Shown here piece after piece: positions 1 through 7,535 of a DNA stretch of 64,000 bases; within the stretch, counting starts at the first letter, position 1; the number at the start of each line of letters is the position of its first letter. The translations under genes were made by a program, and so were the position numbers. The notes beneath the pieces were generated by a model. It saw nothing but the letters and a program-made list of their open reading frames with translations. It was not told the DNA's origin and did no database searches. Origin of the DNA: Holdemania sp. Marseille-P2844. GTDB lineage: Bacteria > Bacillota_I > Bacilli_A > Erysipelotrichales > Erysipelotrichaceae. The DNA lies in contig NZ_LT635454.1 of NCBI RefSeq assembly GCF_900120005.1, forward strand, positions 216,759 through 280,758, given 5' to 3'.

Positions 1-2
1 AC

Positions 3-431
3 AGTGCGCTGATGTTTGTCCGAACGCTGAATTCCGTGCGGTTTGGCGGGGCGATTCTGGTGGCGGGCTTAAGCGCGCTGGCGATTTTCTTGATCGCGAA
101 CACGATCAAGCTGACGATTTACGCGCGAAGCAACGAGATTGCGATCATGCGGGACGTCGGTGCGACGAACGGGTTTATCCGGGCGCCGTTTGTGGTGGAA
201 GGAATGATCATCGGAGCGCTGGGCGCGATTATTCCGATTCTGTTTACGATCTTTGGTTATATCTTAATCTATGACAAGCTGGGCGGAGTGTTGTTTTCGG
301 AGATGTTCAGGATGACGCCGCCGCATCCGTTTGTATTGCAGCTGTCGCTGATCTTATTAGGGATCGGCATGGTTGTCGGGTTGATCGGCAGCTTCATGTC
401 GGTAACGAAATATCTGAGGTGGAAACGATGA
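3..431 (+). CDS. ftsX: Cell-division ABC transporter permease FtsX, C-terminal part (5' end outside window)
   Basis: Only the last ~143 codons are present; the reading frame is open to the window edge. The visible part has three hydrophobic membrane segments, and between the first two a cytoplasmic stretch of the FtsX/MacB type (SNEIAIMRDVGATNGFI), which in the family contacts the ATPase FtsE. It ends in a short basic tail. FtsX with FtsE forms an ABC complex that does not move a solute but transmits ATP hydrolysis to a cell-wall hydrolase outside the membrane. The stop codon overlaps the ATG of the next gene, an M23 peptidase with a long coiled coil, which fits this role. ftsE is expected just upstream. 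The assignment to FtsX rather than another MacB-type permease rests on the partial sequence plus that neighbour. Confidence 0.8.
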   Translation, partial: SALMFVRTLNSVRFGGAILVAGLSALAIFLIANTIKLTIYARSNEIAIMRDVGATNGFIRAPFVVEGMIIGALGAIIPILFTIFGYILIYDKLGGVLFSEMFRMTPPHPFVLQLSLILLGIGMVVGLIGSFMSVTKYLRWKR

Positions 432-1789
432 AAAAAGCAGGACTGATTCTATTAAGCGTCCTGTTAATGACGGGCATGGTTTTGCCGGTCATGGCGGACG
501 ACGACGAAGACGTTTATTATTTGACGATGTGTTCCGGTTCCAATCTGACTGAGGCTCAGAAGACGGAATGTCAGAATTACGCAGCCAAGCGTAACAGCGA
601 GCTGCAGAACGAATTGAATGAAATTAAAAAGAAGCGGAAGGAAATTGAAGCCGATCTGGCGAAGGTCGGTCAGGAAATCAAGGATTATGATTCGCAGATT
701 TCCTCGCTGCAGGGACAGATCAACACGCTGAACGCGCAGATTACCGAAAAGGAAAATTCGATCGCGGCGCTGGAAGAACAGATTCTCCAAAAAGAAAATG
801 AGATTAACGCGCTGCGGGAAAAGGTGGAACAGCGGTTGGTCCGTTCCCAACAGACAATGCACACGAATCAGTTTCTGGATTTTTTAATGGGGGCGGAGGA
901 TTTTGCTTCACTCCTGCGCCGGATTCAGGGCGTTAACGATATCATGAATTATGATAAGAAGTCGCTGGAAGAATTGAAGACATTGATGGATCAGCTGAAC
1001 GCCGATAAGGAACAGCTGAATGTGGAAAAAGAAGAACTGGAAGTCGCGAAGACGGACGTTGAAAGCAAGAAACGCCAGGTTGTCAGCTTAAAGGCGACGG
1101 CCGAGCTGGCGCAGAAAGAATATGAAAAGCAGGCGGCTAAACTGGAAGCCGAAGGAAATCAGATTTCCGGCAGCCTGAATGAATTAAAAGGGATGATCAA
1201 GTCGCTGGGGTTGGATTCGATCGTGACCTCCAGCGGCTTCACCCGTCCGACCAGCGGCGGCCGGTTGTCCGCGGGGACCTGGCATTATGGCCTGAACGTC
1301 AATGGCGGCGTTCATCTGGGTATGGATATCGCGGCTGGGGTTGGCACGCCGATCTTTGCGGCCGGCAACGGCGTGGTGTTGGCCAGCGCTGACGGCTGTT
1401 CCAACGACGGCTATATCGGCAACTCCTGCGGCGAAGCTCAGGGCGGCAGCCGCGGCGGCGGAAATCAGGTGTACCTGTTGACGAGCATTAACGACGTCAC
1501 CTATGCCGTGAAGTATCTGCATATGAGTCCGGGGACGCCGTTAAAAACCGGAACGGTCGTCAACGCCGGCGATCAGATCGGTGCGATCGGCAAGTCCGGC
1601 AACGTCACCGGCGCGCATGTGCATATCGAGGTGTTTAAGCTCGGTACGATGTCGCTGGAAAGCTATGCCAGCAGCTGGAGCGGCGATTTAGCCTTCGGCG
1701 CCGGCTGGGGCGCGGCCGGATTGAACCGGCTGTGCGCGAACGTCGGCGCGCCGTGCCGGGTTAAACCGGAAACGGTCTTCGGGTATTAA
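428..1789 (+). CDS. Secreted coiled-coil M23 (LytM) peptidoglycan endopeptidase, EnvC-like FtsEX partner
   Basis: 453 residues. The ATG at 428 is chosen over the in-frame GTG at 419: GAGGTGG lies 7 nt before it and it begins a clean signal peptide (MKKAGLILLSVLLMTGMVLP, cleavage near VMA). Residues ~35-245 are charged heptad-rich coiled coil; the C-terminal ~180 residues form a LytM domain. All zinc ligands and the catalytic His of active M23 enzymes are visible: HLGMD (H296, D300), a YLHM motif, and HVH (H397, H399). E. coli EnvC, the classical FtsEX-regulated protein of this shape, has a degenerate LytM domain and acts through amidases. This protein could instead cut cross-bridges itself. 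The 4-nt overlap with ftsX implies coupled translation. The cysteines in the LytM domain (CSNDGYIGNSC) may form a disulfide. Confidence 0.87.
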   Translation: MKKAGLILLSVLLMTGMVLPVMADDDEDVYYLTMCSGSNLTEAQKTECQNYAAKRNSELQNELNEIKKKRKEIEADLAKVGQEIKDYDSQISSLQGQINTLNAQITEKENSIAALEEQILQKENEINALREKVEQRLVRSQQTMHTNQFLDFLMGAEDFASLLRRIQGVNDIMNYDKKSLEELKTLMDQLNADKEQLNVEKEELEVAKTDVESKKRQVVSLKATAELAQKEYEKQAAKLEAEGNQISGSLNELKGMIKSLGLDSIVTSSGFTRPTSGGRLSAGTWHYGLNVNGGVHLGMDIAAGVGTPIFAAGNGVVLASADGCSNDGYIGNSCGEAQGGSRGGGNQVYLLTSINDVTYAVKYLHMSPGTPLKTGTVVNAGDQIGAIGKSGNVTGAHVHIEVFKLGTMSLESYASSWSGDLAFGAGWGAAGLNRLCANVGAPCRVKPETVFGY

Positions 1790-1870
1790 ATCCGGATTTG
1801 AAATGCGGAAGAACTAAGCTTTCGTTCACTTACTCATGAAAATTGAAATTTCCTGCTTTCCAGGAAGAAT

Positions 1871-1931
1871 AAAACACCCGGGAGGGATGACTGAAACGAT
1901 ATTCAGCCACTGTCCCCAGGTGTTTTTCTTT
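1871..1931 (+). terminator. Rho-independent terminator of ftsX-M23 operon
   Basis: Arms AACACC (1873-1878) and GGTGTT (1919-1924), an inner CTGAA/TTCAG stem (1891-1906), then a T-rich tail. A second inverted repeat, GCTTGAA...TTCAAGC, lies at about 1967-1992. Confidence 0.6.
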
Positions 1932-2102
1932 GTTAGGAAAGTGCCGTTCAAAGGAATAAAAAAACGCTTGAACAGTTCATGACGTTCAAGCACTTCAAAG
2001 AAAAGCCTGTCGGACTTCTGAAAAAGGTTAAAAATAGGATTGGATCACGAAAACAGGGATCTTTGCGTTGTGCTTTCATTTTGCGCCAATGACTTTAACG
2101 GT

Positions 2103-2273
2103 TCATCGCAGTGTTTCTTCCTCAAGAACCCAGTTAAGGATCAGTTCGGTAAGTTTTCGTTTATGAAAAGGTTCAGCGGAATCGCCAAGGTAGATTTCAC
2201 TGCGGCAATGATGAGAAGCAGTCCAGGTTTTTCCACACTTTTTTGGTCCTTCGATACAAACTGCGCCGATCAT
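2103..2273 (-). pseudogene. Relic of a DUF4143-type AAA ATPase
   Basis: Read on the minus strand from an ATG at 2273, a 56-residue frame begins MIGAVCIEGPKKCGKTWTA. This matches the start of the bacterial AAA_14/DUF4143 ATPases, in which an IEGPKwcGKTtTA Walker A stretch follows a short N-terminal segment. The Walker A motif GPKKCGKT is intact. Family features continue (a SEIYLGD stretch, then LTELILNWVLEEETLR, resembling the family's LxELxPSLLLEGETPR), but the middle is shortened and a TGA follows. The family is normally ~400 residues with a C-terminal DUF4143, so this is a decayed N-terminal fragment. No ribosome site precedes it. A plus-strand frame in the same place (2040-2309) has no recognisable content. 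Confidence 0.55.
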
Positions 2274-2291
2274 TCTGATAGATTTTATAAA

Positions 2292-2383
2292 TCCATTCAG
2301 AGAGTTTAATTGTTTTCAATCAGAGCGATTTTACGAGTTCAATCAGAGAGATTAGTCATTTTCAATCAGAGAGATTTCGACTG
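2292..2383. repeat. Four-copy 23-bp tandem repeat
   Basis: Copies start at 2292, 2315, 2338 and 2361, an exact 23-nt period. The last three share the core TTCAATCAGAGNGATT with at most one difference; the first is degenerate (13 of 16 core positions). The rest of each unit varies. It lies immediately upstream, in minus-strand sense, of the ATPase relic. The stretch 2384-2620 holds nothing else I can recognise. Confidence 0.8.
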
Positions 2384-2623
2384 ACTTCAAAGCATTTCAT
2401 AAGGGTGAACCTCAATACTGTGAATTAGGAAGCATCAAAGAAAGGATTAACATTTAATGATCGGTAACGGTCGTTCCGGTTTTCAACAGAAAATACGGCT
2501 GATATTGTCACTGAACACTTGTCCCTGTGAAGCGAGGATGATCCGATTGCGTTCTTCCCGGCTTTGAATTTCAGGTCATCCCTTTTCTATTTCTTACGAT
2601 TCGCAAAAAAAGCAGGAAAAACA

Positions 2624-2652
2624 TTGATCTCCTTCGGAACAGATCGGATAAT
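2624..2652 (+). promoter_or_regulatory. Promoter of the DUF1266-ankyrin operon
   Basis: TTGATC (2624-2629), 17-nt spacer, GATAAT (2647-2652). It precedes the AGGAGGT ribosome site at 2666-2672. Confidence 0.5.
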
Positions 2653-2680
2653 AAAGTTAGAAAACAGGAGGTAGTTCAGA

Positions 2681-3787
2681 ATGGCAGACGACTACAAAAA
2701 AGTTCAGGAAGAATATGAAAAAATGATGGATACGATGTTTTCCGGCAAATCCAGCGAGGAAGTCGCCGCTTCAATTCTGCAGCAGCAGGAAGCGATGATG
2801 CAGCACATGGATATGGATCAGGTCATGAAGGAAGCGATGGGCGCGGCCGCGGCGATGATGAATCAGACGGAAAGCCGGATCCAGGCCCAGACGGAAGCGA
2901 TGATCCAGAATTTGAGCGCGTCCATGGCAGGCGGAGAAAATCCGCTGGCCGGGCTGACGGATTCCATGGGTGATTTTGCGGATTTGTTCGGCGGCGATCC
3001 GGAGGAGCTCACGCGGATGTTCCTGGGCGGCGACGGCGATCCGGAATATGATCTGGAATCAATCAATGAGAAGATCCAGAGTCTGCGGGTTCTGGAAAAA
3101 GAACCGGGCGTAACGCTTTCGCGCAGCCATGAAACCTTCCGCACGTTTGAAATCTTGCTTACCGCCTACATGAGCTTGAAAAATGCTCATGAAATGGACG
3201 GCTTGGCGATGGAAGAGGATCCTGAGTTTATTGATCAGATCAAGGATATGCTGCAAAGCAGCTGGGGAATCACAAATTCGGCGGAACTGACGGAGAAGCT
3301 GCGCGAGCTGACGACAGCCGGGCATCAGGCGAAATATTCACGGTATCAGGCCGCGGCGGATCCGCAGGAACTGATGGACGATCCCGAGGATGAGGATGAA
3401 CTGGAATCCGTGCTGCCATGCTGGAAGCTGGCGCAGTATTTCAAGGATAAGTTGCCGGAAAATTATATTCTGGGCTGGGATTACGGCCGGGCGGCGACGG
3501 TTGTCCGCTGGGGCTATACGGTCGGTTACATCAATGAGGAAGACAGCTGGGCCTGGCTGGATCAGATCGCTGAGAAAATGATCGAAGTCTTTGATTCCTG
3601 GACGGAGTTCGGCTTGTCGTATGTCTTTGGTTCGTTGTTCTGGATCGCGGCGTTTGACGGCGAGGAAGGGATCAGCGAGCGCTTTGAGGAAGGCATCGAG
3701 CTTTTGACGGAGCTGCTGGATGAAGACGAGGACGGTCAGCCGGGCGTCTGGGCGCAGTGCGCGTGGATCGGCGAACTGACGGATTAA
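2681..3787 (+). CDS. DUF1266 domain protein
   Basis: 368 residues, cytoplasmic, no signal peptide. The N-terminal ~130 residues are acidic, Met- and Gln-rich and of low complexity (long helix, many AMMQ/MMNQ runs). The C-terminal ~220 residues carry the DUF1266 pattern: WDYGRAATVVRWGYTVGYI, then a SWAWLDQIAEKM helix and FDSWTEFGLSYVFGSLFW. DUF1266 proteins are of unknown function; several appear in Gram-negative and Firmicute genomes beside immunity-type or repeat proteins. An AGGAGGT site lies 8 nt before the ATG. It is followed after 3 nt by two ankyrin-repeat genes, so the three form one operon. I cannot assign a reaction. Confidence 0.75.
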   Translation: MADDYKKVQEEYEKMMDTMFSGKSSEEVAASILQQQEAMMQHMDMDQVMKEAMGAAAAMMNQTESRIQAQTEAMIQNLSASMAGGENPLAGLTDSMGDFADLFGGDPEELTRMFLGGDGDPEYDLESINEKIQSLRVLEKEPGVTLSRSHETFRTFEILLTAYMSLKNAHEMDGLAMEEDPEFIDQIKDMLQSSWGITNSAELTEKLRELTTAGHQAKYSRYQAAADPQELMDDPEDEDELESVLPCWKLAQYFKDKLPENYILGWDYGRAATVVRWGYTVGYINEEDSWAWLDQIAEKMIEVFDSWTEFGLSYVFGSLFWIAAFDGEEGISERFEEGIELLTELLDEDEDGQPGVWAQCAWIGELTD

Positions 3788-3790
3788 TTC

Positions 3791-5287
3791 ATGCTCGAAC
3801 AATTCAAAGCGGCGCTGGCGGAGAATAACCGGACGCGGCTGACCTTGCTTCTCGACGAGATCGATCCGGATGAAACCGACGACGCTGGCAATACCGCACT
3901 GCATTTGGCGGCGGAGCAGGCGGATGAGAAAATGATTCAGGAATTGTTGATCCGCGGCTGCGATCCGTTCGCGGTGAATCGTTACGGCTGGACCGCGCTG
4001 CACAGTCTGGTCCGGTTCCGGGATTTTGCCGAATACCCCGGGTTGGTAACCGAATGCTGCGTCCGTCTGCTGAAAGCCGGCTGTCCGAAAGAAAAACGTG
4101 ACGAATCCGGACTGACGTTTTATCAGCTGGCTGCCCAGCGCGTCAACGTCCCGATCTTTGAAGCACTGCTTCTTTTCCATCTGCATCCTGCGGCGATCGT
4201 GCTGTCCGACGGCGATACGACGCTGCATCTTGTATGCCGAAGTCTGAATCTGATTGAGTCCGCGCAAGGCGAAGCCCATGCCCGGCTGGAACAACCCTAC
4301 GTGCGGATTGTGGAAATCCTGCTCGAACTGGGACAGGATCCTGAACAGAAAAATAACAGCGGTCTGACGCCGCGGCAGCTGGCCGTGCAGTTTGGCGGCA
4401 AAGCGGTAGCGGCCTTGTTAAGCGGACAGACGGAAGCCAGCGGTGGTTTGACGCTGTTTGAAGCCGCCCGCCAGAACGATCAGGACAGCCTGCGCTATTG
4501 GATCAGCCAGCCGATTGATCTGGACGCGGCGCTGGACGAGGGCGAAGAGCAGGGGATGACCGCGCTGGCGCTGGCCTGCCGGTTTCTCAACGAAGAAGCG
4601 GTAAGTCTGTTGCTGGAAGCGGGCGCTGAACCGCTGGCGTTTGAAGGTAAAGTGGAAAACTGCGCGCTTTACCAGTTTCTAACCGCTCTGAAATCCCGGA
4701 CGCGGATCACGCATTCGGTAACGATCCGTTCGATCAAAAAGATGTTCCGCGGCTTAACCCGGCAGCTGACGATGCTGGATCAGCCGGTAACGGAAAAGGG
4801 CGAAACGCCGGTGCACGTGCTGTGCGGCCATATCGACGCCGGCTGGTGGGTGGAAGACCGGGAATTTCAGGAGATTCTGCTGGAAATGATGATCCCCCGC
4901 GACGTCTGGCGTCAGCGAAGCGCCGACGGCCGTCAGCCACTGCATTATCTGGCGGAACACCCATGCGCGGAAGCGGAGAACTTGATTTCCATGATTCTTG
5001 AGCGCTGCGACGTCAACGCGCAGGACAATGAAGGCAATACCGCTCTGATGATCGCCTGCGGCCGGAAGCTGATCGGCGAAACGCCGGTGGAAACGATGCT
5101 GATCCGCGCCCGCAACCGTGTCGATCCTTCCGGCGCGGCGGCGTTGGTCACCCAGCTGCTGCAAGCGCCGGACATTAATTTATCACTCGTCAATAACAAG
5201 TCGATGACGGCGTTGGACATCGCCGTGGAAAATGAATTTGAGCTGGTTGTCAATTTATTGCTGAAAAAGGAGGGAGAATGTGGCTGA
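3791..5287 (+). CDS. Ankyrin-repeat protein A
   Basis: 498 residues, cytoplasmic. Repeats of the ankyrin type (G.TALHLAA...LL..G.D) are clear near residues 35-80 (DAGNTALHLAAEQA; NRYGWTALHSL), 135-215, 250-280 (QGMTALALACRFL), 335-350, 380-430 (GRQPLHYLAEHP; GNTALMIACG) and 470-490 (KSMTALDIAVEN), with irregular linkers. Ankyrin stacks bind other proteins; no catalytic domain is present. No strong ribosome site precedes the ATG, which lies 3 nt after the DUF1266 stop, so translation is probably coupled. The gene end overlaps the next ankyrin gene by 8 nt. Confidence 0.85.
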   Translation: MLEQFKAALAENNRTRLTLLLDEIDPDETDDAGNTALHLAAEQADEKMIQELLIRGCDPFAVNRYGWTALHSLVRFRDFAEYPGLVTECCVRLLKAGCPKEKRDESGLTFYQLAAQRVNVPIFEALLLFHLHPAAIVLSDGDTTLHLVCRSLNLIESAQGEAHARLEQPYVRIVEILLELGQDPEQKNNSGLTPRQLAVQFGGKAVAALLSGQTEASGGLTLFEAARQNDQDSLRYWISQPIDLDAALDEGEEQGMTALALACRFLNEEAVSLLLEAGAEPLAFEGKVENCALYQFLTALKSRTRITHSVTIRSIKKMFRGLTRQLTMLDQPVTEKGETPVHVLCGHIDAGWWVEDREFQEILLEMMIPRDVWRQRSADGRQPLHYLAEHPCAEAENLISMILERCDVNAQDNEGNTALMIACGRKLIGETPVETMLIRARNRVDPSGAAALVTQLLQAPDINLSLVNNKSMTALDIAVENEFELVVNLLLKKEGECG

Positions 5288-6245
5288 ACTCTTAATTAAA
5301 GCCTGCCGCACCGGCCAGAAGGGCGTAGCGCTGGCACTCTTAAAAAAACCGGACCTTGACGTTAACGAACGCGACAGGCAAGGCCGGACCGCGCTGTTTT
5401 ATGCCTGCGCGCAAGCGCAGCGGGACGTCGTGATCGCCTTGTTAAAGCGGGGCGCGGACACGACGCTGGCGGATAATCACAGCGTTACGCCGCTGCATCA
5501 GGCGGCCGCCGTGGGAAACCGGGAAATCATGGGCCTGTTGTTGGAAAGCTGTCCGGCGGAGGTGAGCGACGATCAGGGCGTTACGCCGCTGATGAGTGCG
5601 ATCAGTTATAAAAAAGTGGAAGCCGCCAAGTTTCTGATCAGTCAGGGCGCGAACCCGGAAACGAAGGATAATGCCGGCCACAGCGCCGCCGATTATGCCG
5701 CGGCCAACGGCTTGAAAGCGAGCGAACTGTGGGAAGCCAGCGACAGCCAGAAGGATGGTGAGGGCAACACCCCCTTGCATATCGCCTGTCTCAGCGGACA
5801 AGGCGAGCTCGTCAGGACGTTAATACAAAAGCATCCCCAATGGCTCAACGAGGTCAACGACCGTCATGAAACGCCGTTGCTTTTAGCGGCGGGAACTAAT
5901 AATTTAATGATCGCCCAGCTGCTGATTCAGGCTCAGGCGGACGTGAATCTGCGCTCCAACCGCGGCAGCACGCCGCTCCATCTGGCGGCTTATCGAAACA
6001 ATGCGCCGTTAACGACGTTGTTGATCGAAGCCGGCGCGGAATTGAACGGCGTCGATCAGGCGGGACAGTCGCCGCTGATCCTGGCTGCCAAAAACGGCAA
6101 TCTGGACTGCGCGCGCAAACTGATCGAAGCCGGAGCCGACGTGAATCAATGCGATCAGAATCAGAAAAGCGTCCTGGATTACGCGATTCAGGGAGGCTAT
6201 ACGGAAATGGTCGAGCGGCTGTTGGAGGCCGGGGCCGGCGCATAA
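5280..6245 (+). CDS. Ankyrin-repeat protein B
   Basis: 321 residues, almost entirely canonical ankyrin repeats: about nine consecutive ~33-residue units (e.g. QGRTALFYACAQAQ, HSVTPLHQAAAVGN, EGNTPLHIACLSGQ, RGSTPLHLAAYRNN, AGQSPLILAAKNGN). It starts at GTG 5280; an AGGAGG site ends 8 nt upstream, and the nearby ATG at 5278 is out of frame and stops after five codons. The start overlaps the end of ankyrin protein A. It is more regular than its neighbour, giving a continuous solenoid for protein binding. Function unknown; the operon suggests a complex with the DUF1266 protein. Confidence 0.88.
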   Translation: MAELLIKACRTGQKGVALALLKKPDLDVNERDRQGRTALFYACAQAQRDVVIALLKRGADTTLADNHSVTPLHQAAAVGNREIMGLLLESCPAEVSDDQGVTPLMSAISYKKVEAAKFLISQGANPETKDNAGHSAADYAAANGLKASELWEASDSQKDGEGNTPLHIACLSGQGELVRTLIQKHPQWLNEVNDRHETPLLLAAGTNNLMIAQLLIQAQADVNLRSNRGSTPLHLAAYRNNAPLTTLLIEAGAELNGVDQAGQSPLILAAKNGNLDCARKLIEAGADVNQCDQNQKSVLDYAIQGGYTEMVERLLEAGAGA

Positions 6246-6307
6246 AACGGGGGCAATGAAAACACTGGCGACGAAGTTTTCAATTTAAATTCAAAAAATG
6301 AGACGAT

Positions 6308-6346
6308 AAAAAAACCAGAGCTGAACGGAAGTTCACTCTGGTTTTT
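6308..6346. terminator. Bidirectional terminator between convergent units
   Basis: A-tract, stem ACCAGAG(C)TGAAC / GTTCACTCTGGT with loop GGAA, T-tract. It serves the ankyrin operon (plus) and the dehydrogenase gene (minus). Confidence 0.85.
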
Positions 6347-6370
6347 GTCCTGTTTAAATCAGGGAGGAGA

Positions 6371-7270
6371 TTAAGCGTTTCGCTGATTCAGGAAATTTTC
6401 CATGTTGGCCAGCACCTTCTGTCCCAGCCGGTCGATGCACTGCACCGAATTGCCAGCCGAAGTCCGTAAGCAGCGCACCCGCGGATGATCGAGCAGCGCT
6501 TCATCGCCCAATGCCCGTTCGCTGTCGCAGAAGAAATGTGTATCCGGCAGCGCCAGCCAGGCTTTCAGCGCTTCGACGTCGTGGCCCGGACCGATCGACG
6601 TGTTGAAGACAATTTTATGATCCCCCAACAACCGGAACTGTTCCGGCCCCATCACAATTGCGTTTTTATTCAGACATTCGCAGATCACGTCGTTCTGCCG
6701 CAGCAGTACGTCCAACGGCTGATATTCCATTCCTTCCGCTTCACATTCCGGCTTGCGCGTCCGGCTGTAATACTGAATCCGCGAGCCGAAATGCATCAAT
6801 CCCCGGGCGATGATCTGGCCTGTGGTTCCCATGCCGAGAATGCCAACCTTCAGATCTGTCAGCTCCAGTGGAACCGGCTTGAACGACGGCTGGCGGTAAC
6901 CGTTAAGAAAGCCGATCAGCTCGTATAATACATATTCGACAACCCCTTCGTCGCCATAGTCGCGGATGCCCGTTACCGTGATGCCCAATTCCCGTGCCGC
7001 GGCGATATCGACGTTGGCGCTCGCTTCTGAATACAGGCTGCAGCACATTCCGATGTAGACGATCGACGGACACTGGCGCAGCACCGAAGCGGGAATTTCC
7101 GTCCGCCAGCTGACCAGCACGCAGTCCGCCTGTCCGATCCGCTTTATCAGTTCTCCTTCACTGGTCGGGGAGTTTGGATATTCGATGACTTCCTCCGCCA
7201 GCTGACGCAGCCGTGCCTGCGCGCTTTCGTTCATCCCGACGGGTTCGACGATGACACATTGTTTAAACAT
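6371..7270 (-). CDS. D-isomer 2-hydroxyacid dehydrogenase family protein, catalytic residues altered
   Basis: 299 residues with the two-domain fold of the family. The Rossmann motif GMGTTG is at about residue 144, followed by YYSRTRK; the Arg after the second strand favours NADP(H) over NAD. In active enzymes the coenzyme domain has N-x-[SA]-R-G and a C-terminal T-P-H motif. Here these read NTSIGP and RTSAG, so the substrate-binding Arg and the acid-base His are both replaced. The Glu of the relay may remain (DSERALGDEALL). It may act on an unusual substrate, or only bind nucleotide. A strong AGGAGG (7281-7286) precedes the ATG. It is transcribed alone and diverges from the protease gene. Confidence 0.75.
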   Translation of the reverse strand: MFKQCVIVEPVGMNESAQARLRQLAEEVIEYPNSPTSEGELIKRIGQADCVLVSWRTEIPASVLRQCPSIVYIGMCCSLYSEASANVDIAAARELGITVTGIRDYGDEGVVEYVLYELIGFLNGYRQPSFKPVPLELTDLKVGILGMGTTGQIIARGLMHFGSRIQYYSRTRKPECEAEGMEYQPLDVLLRQNDVICECLNKNAIVMGPEQFRLLGDHKIVFNTSIGPGHDVEALKAWLALPDTHFFCDSERALGDEALLDHPRVRCLRTSAGNSVQCIDRLGQKVLANMENFLNQRNA

Positions 7271-7407
7271 ATTCGTTGTTCCTCCTGCCTTTGATTATAT
7301 CACGATCAGACTGAAATCTGCCGGTCATCCGAATGATTCGAGGGGAAAGAGGCTGTCTTCGCAGACTGGACGCTGCGGGTGAAACGCTAGGCAAAGGGCG
7401 ATCTCTG

Positions 7408-7416
7408 TGCTATACT
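7408..7416 (+). promoter_or_regulatory. Extended -10 promoter, distal, for the S41 protease-uvrB operon
   Basis: TGC-TATACT with no good -35. It lies in the 265-nt divergent region between the dehydrogenase and the protease. Confidence 0.4.
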
Positions 7417-7505
7417 AGAACTTGAAAAAAGTTAAAGCCGATTTCCGGTTGGAAGATGAAAATCTGTTCAAAATAACAGAGAGGTCAGGCCAAAACGACA
7501 AACTG

Positions 7506-7514
7506 TGGTACAAT
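7506..7514 (+). promoter_or_regulatory. Extended -10 promoter, proximal, for the S41 protease-uvrB operon
   Basis: TGG-TACAAT, 21 nt before the ATG at 7536. Its position inside the open frame that continues upstream argues that the protein starts at 7536, not further upstream. Confidence 0.45.
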
Positions 7515-7535
7515 AAAAAAACTGAGGTGACCCGA

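Noticed and set aside
1967-1992. Inverted repeat GCTTGAA...TTCAAGC as an IS end
   Set aside because: No matching second end, no target duplication and no transposase; more likely a second weak hairpin behind the terminator.
2040-2309. Plus-strand 89-codon open frame
   Set aside because: No ribosome site, no recognisable content, and it is antisense to the ATPase relic.
2292-2383. Short repeats considered as a CRISPR array
   Set aside because: Period is only 23 nt in total, with no spacer-length unique sequence and no cas genes.
3338-4294. Long minus-strand open frame (318 codons)
   Set aside because: Antisense shadow of the DUF1266 and ankyrin genes; no start context.
7422-7535. 38-residue N-terminal extension of the S41 protease
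   Set aside because: Starts at TTG without a ribosome site and contains a good extended -10 element just before the real site.
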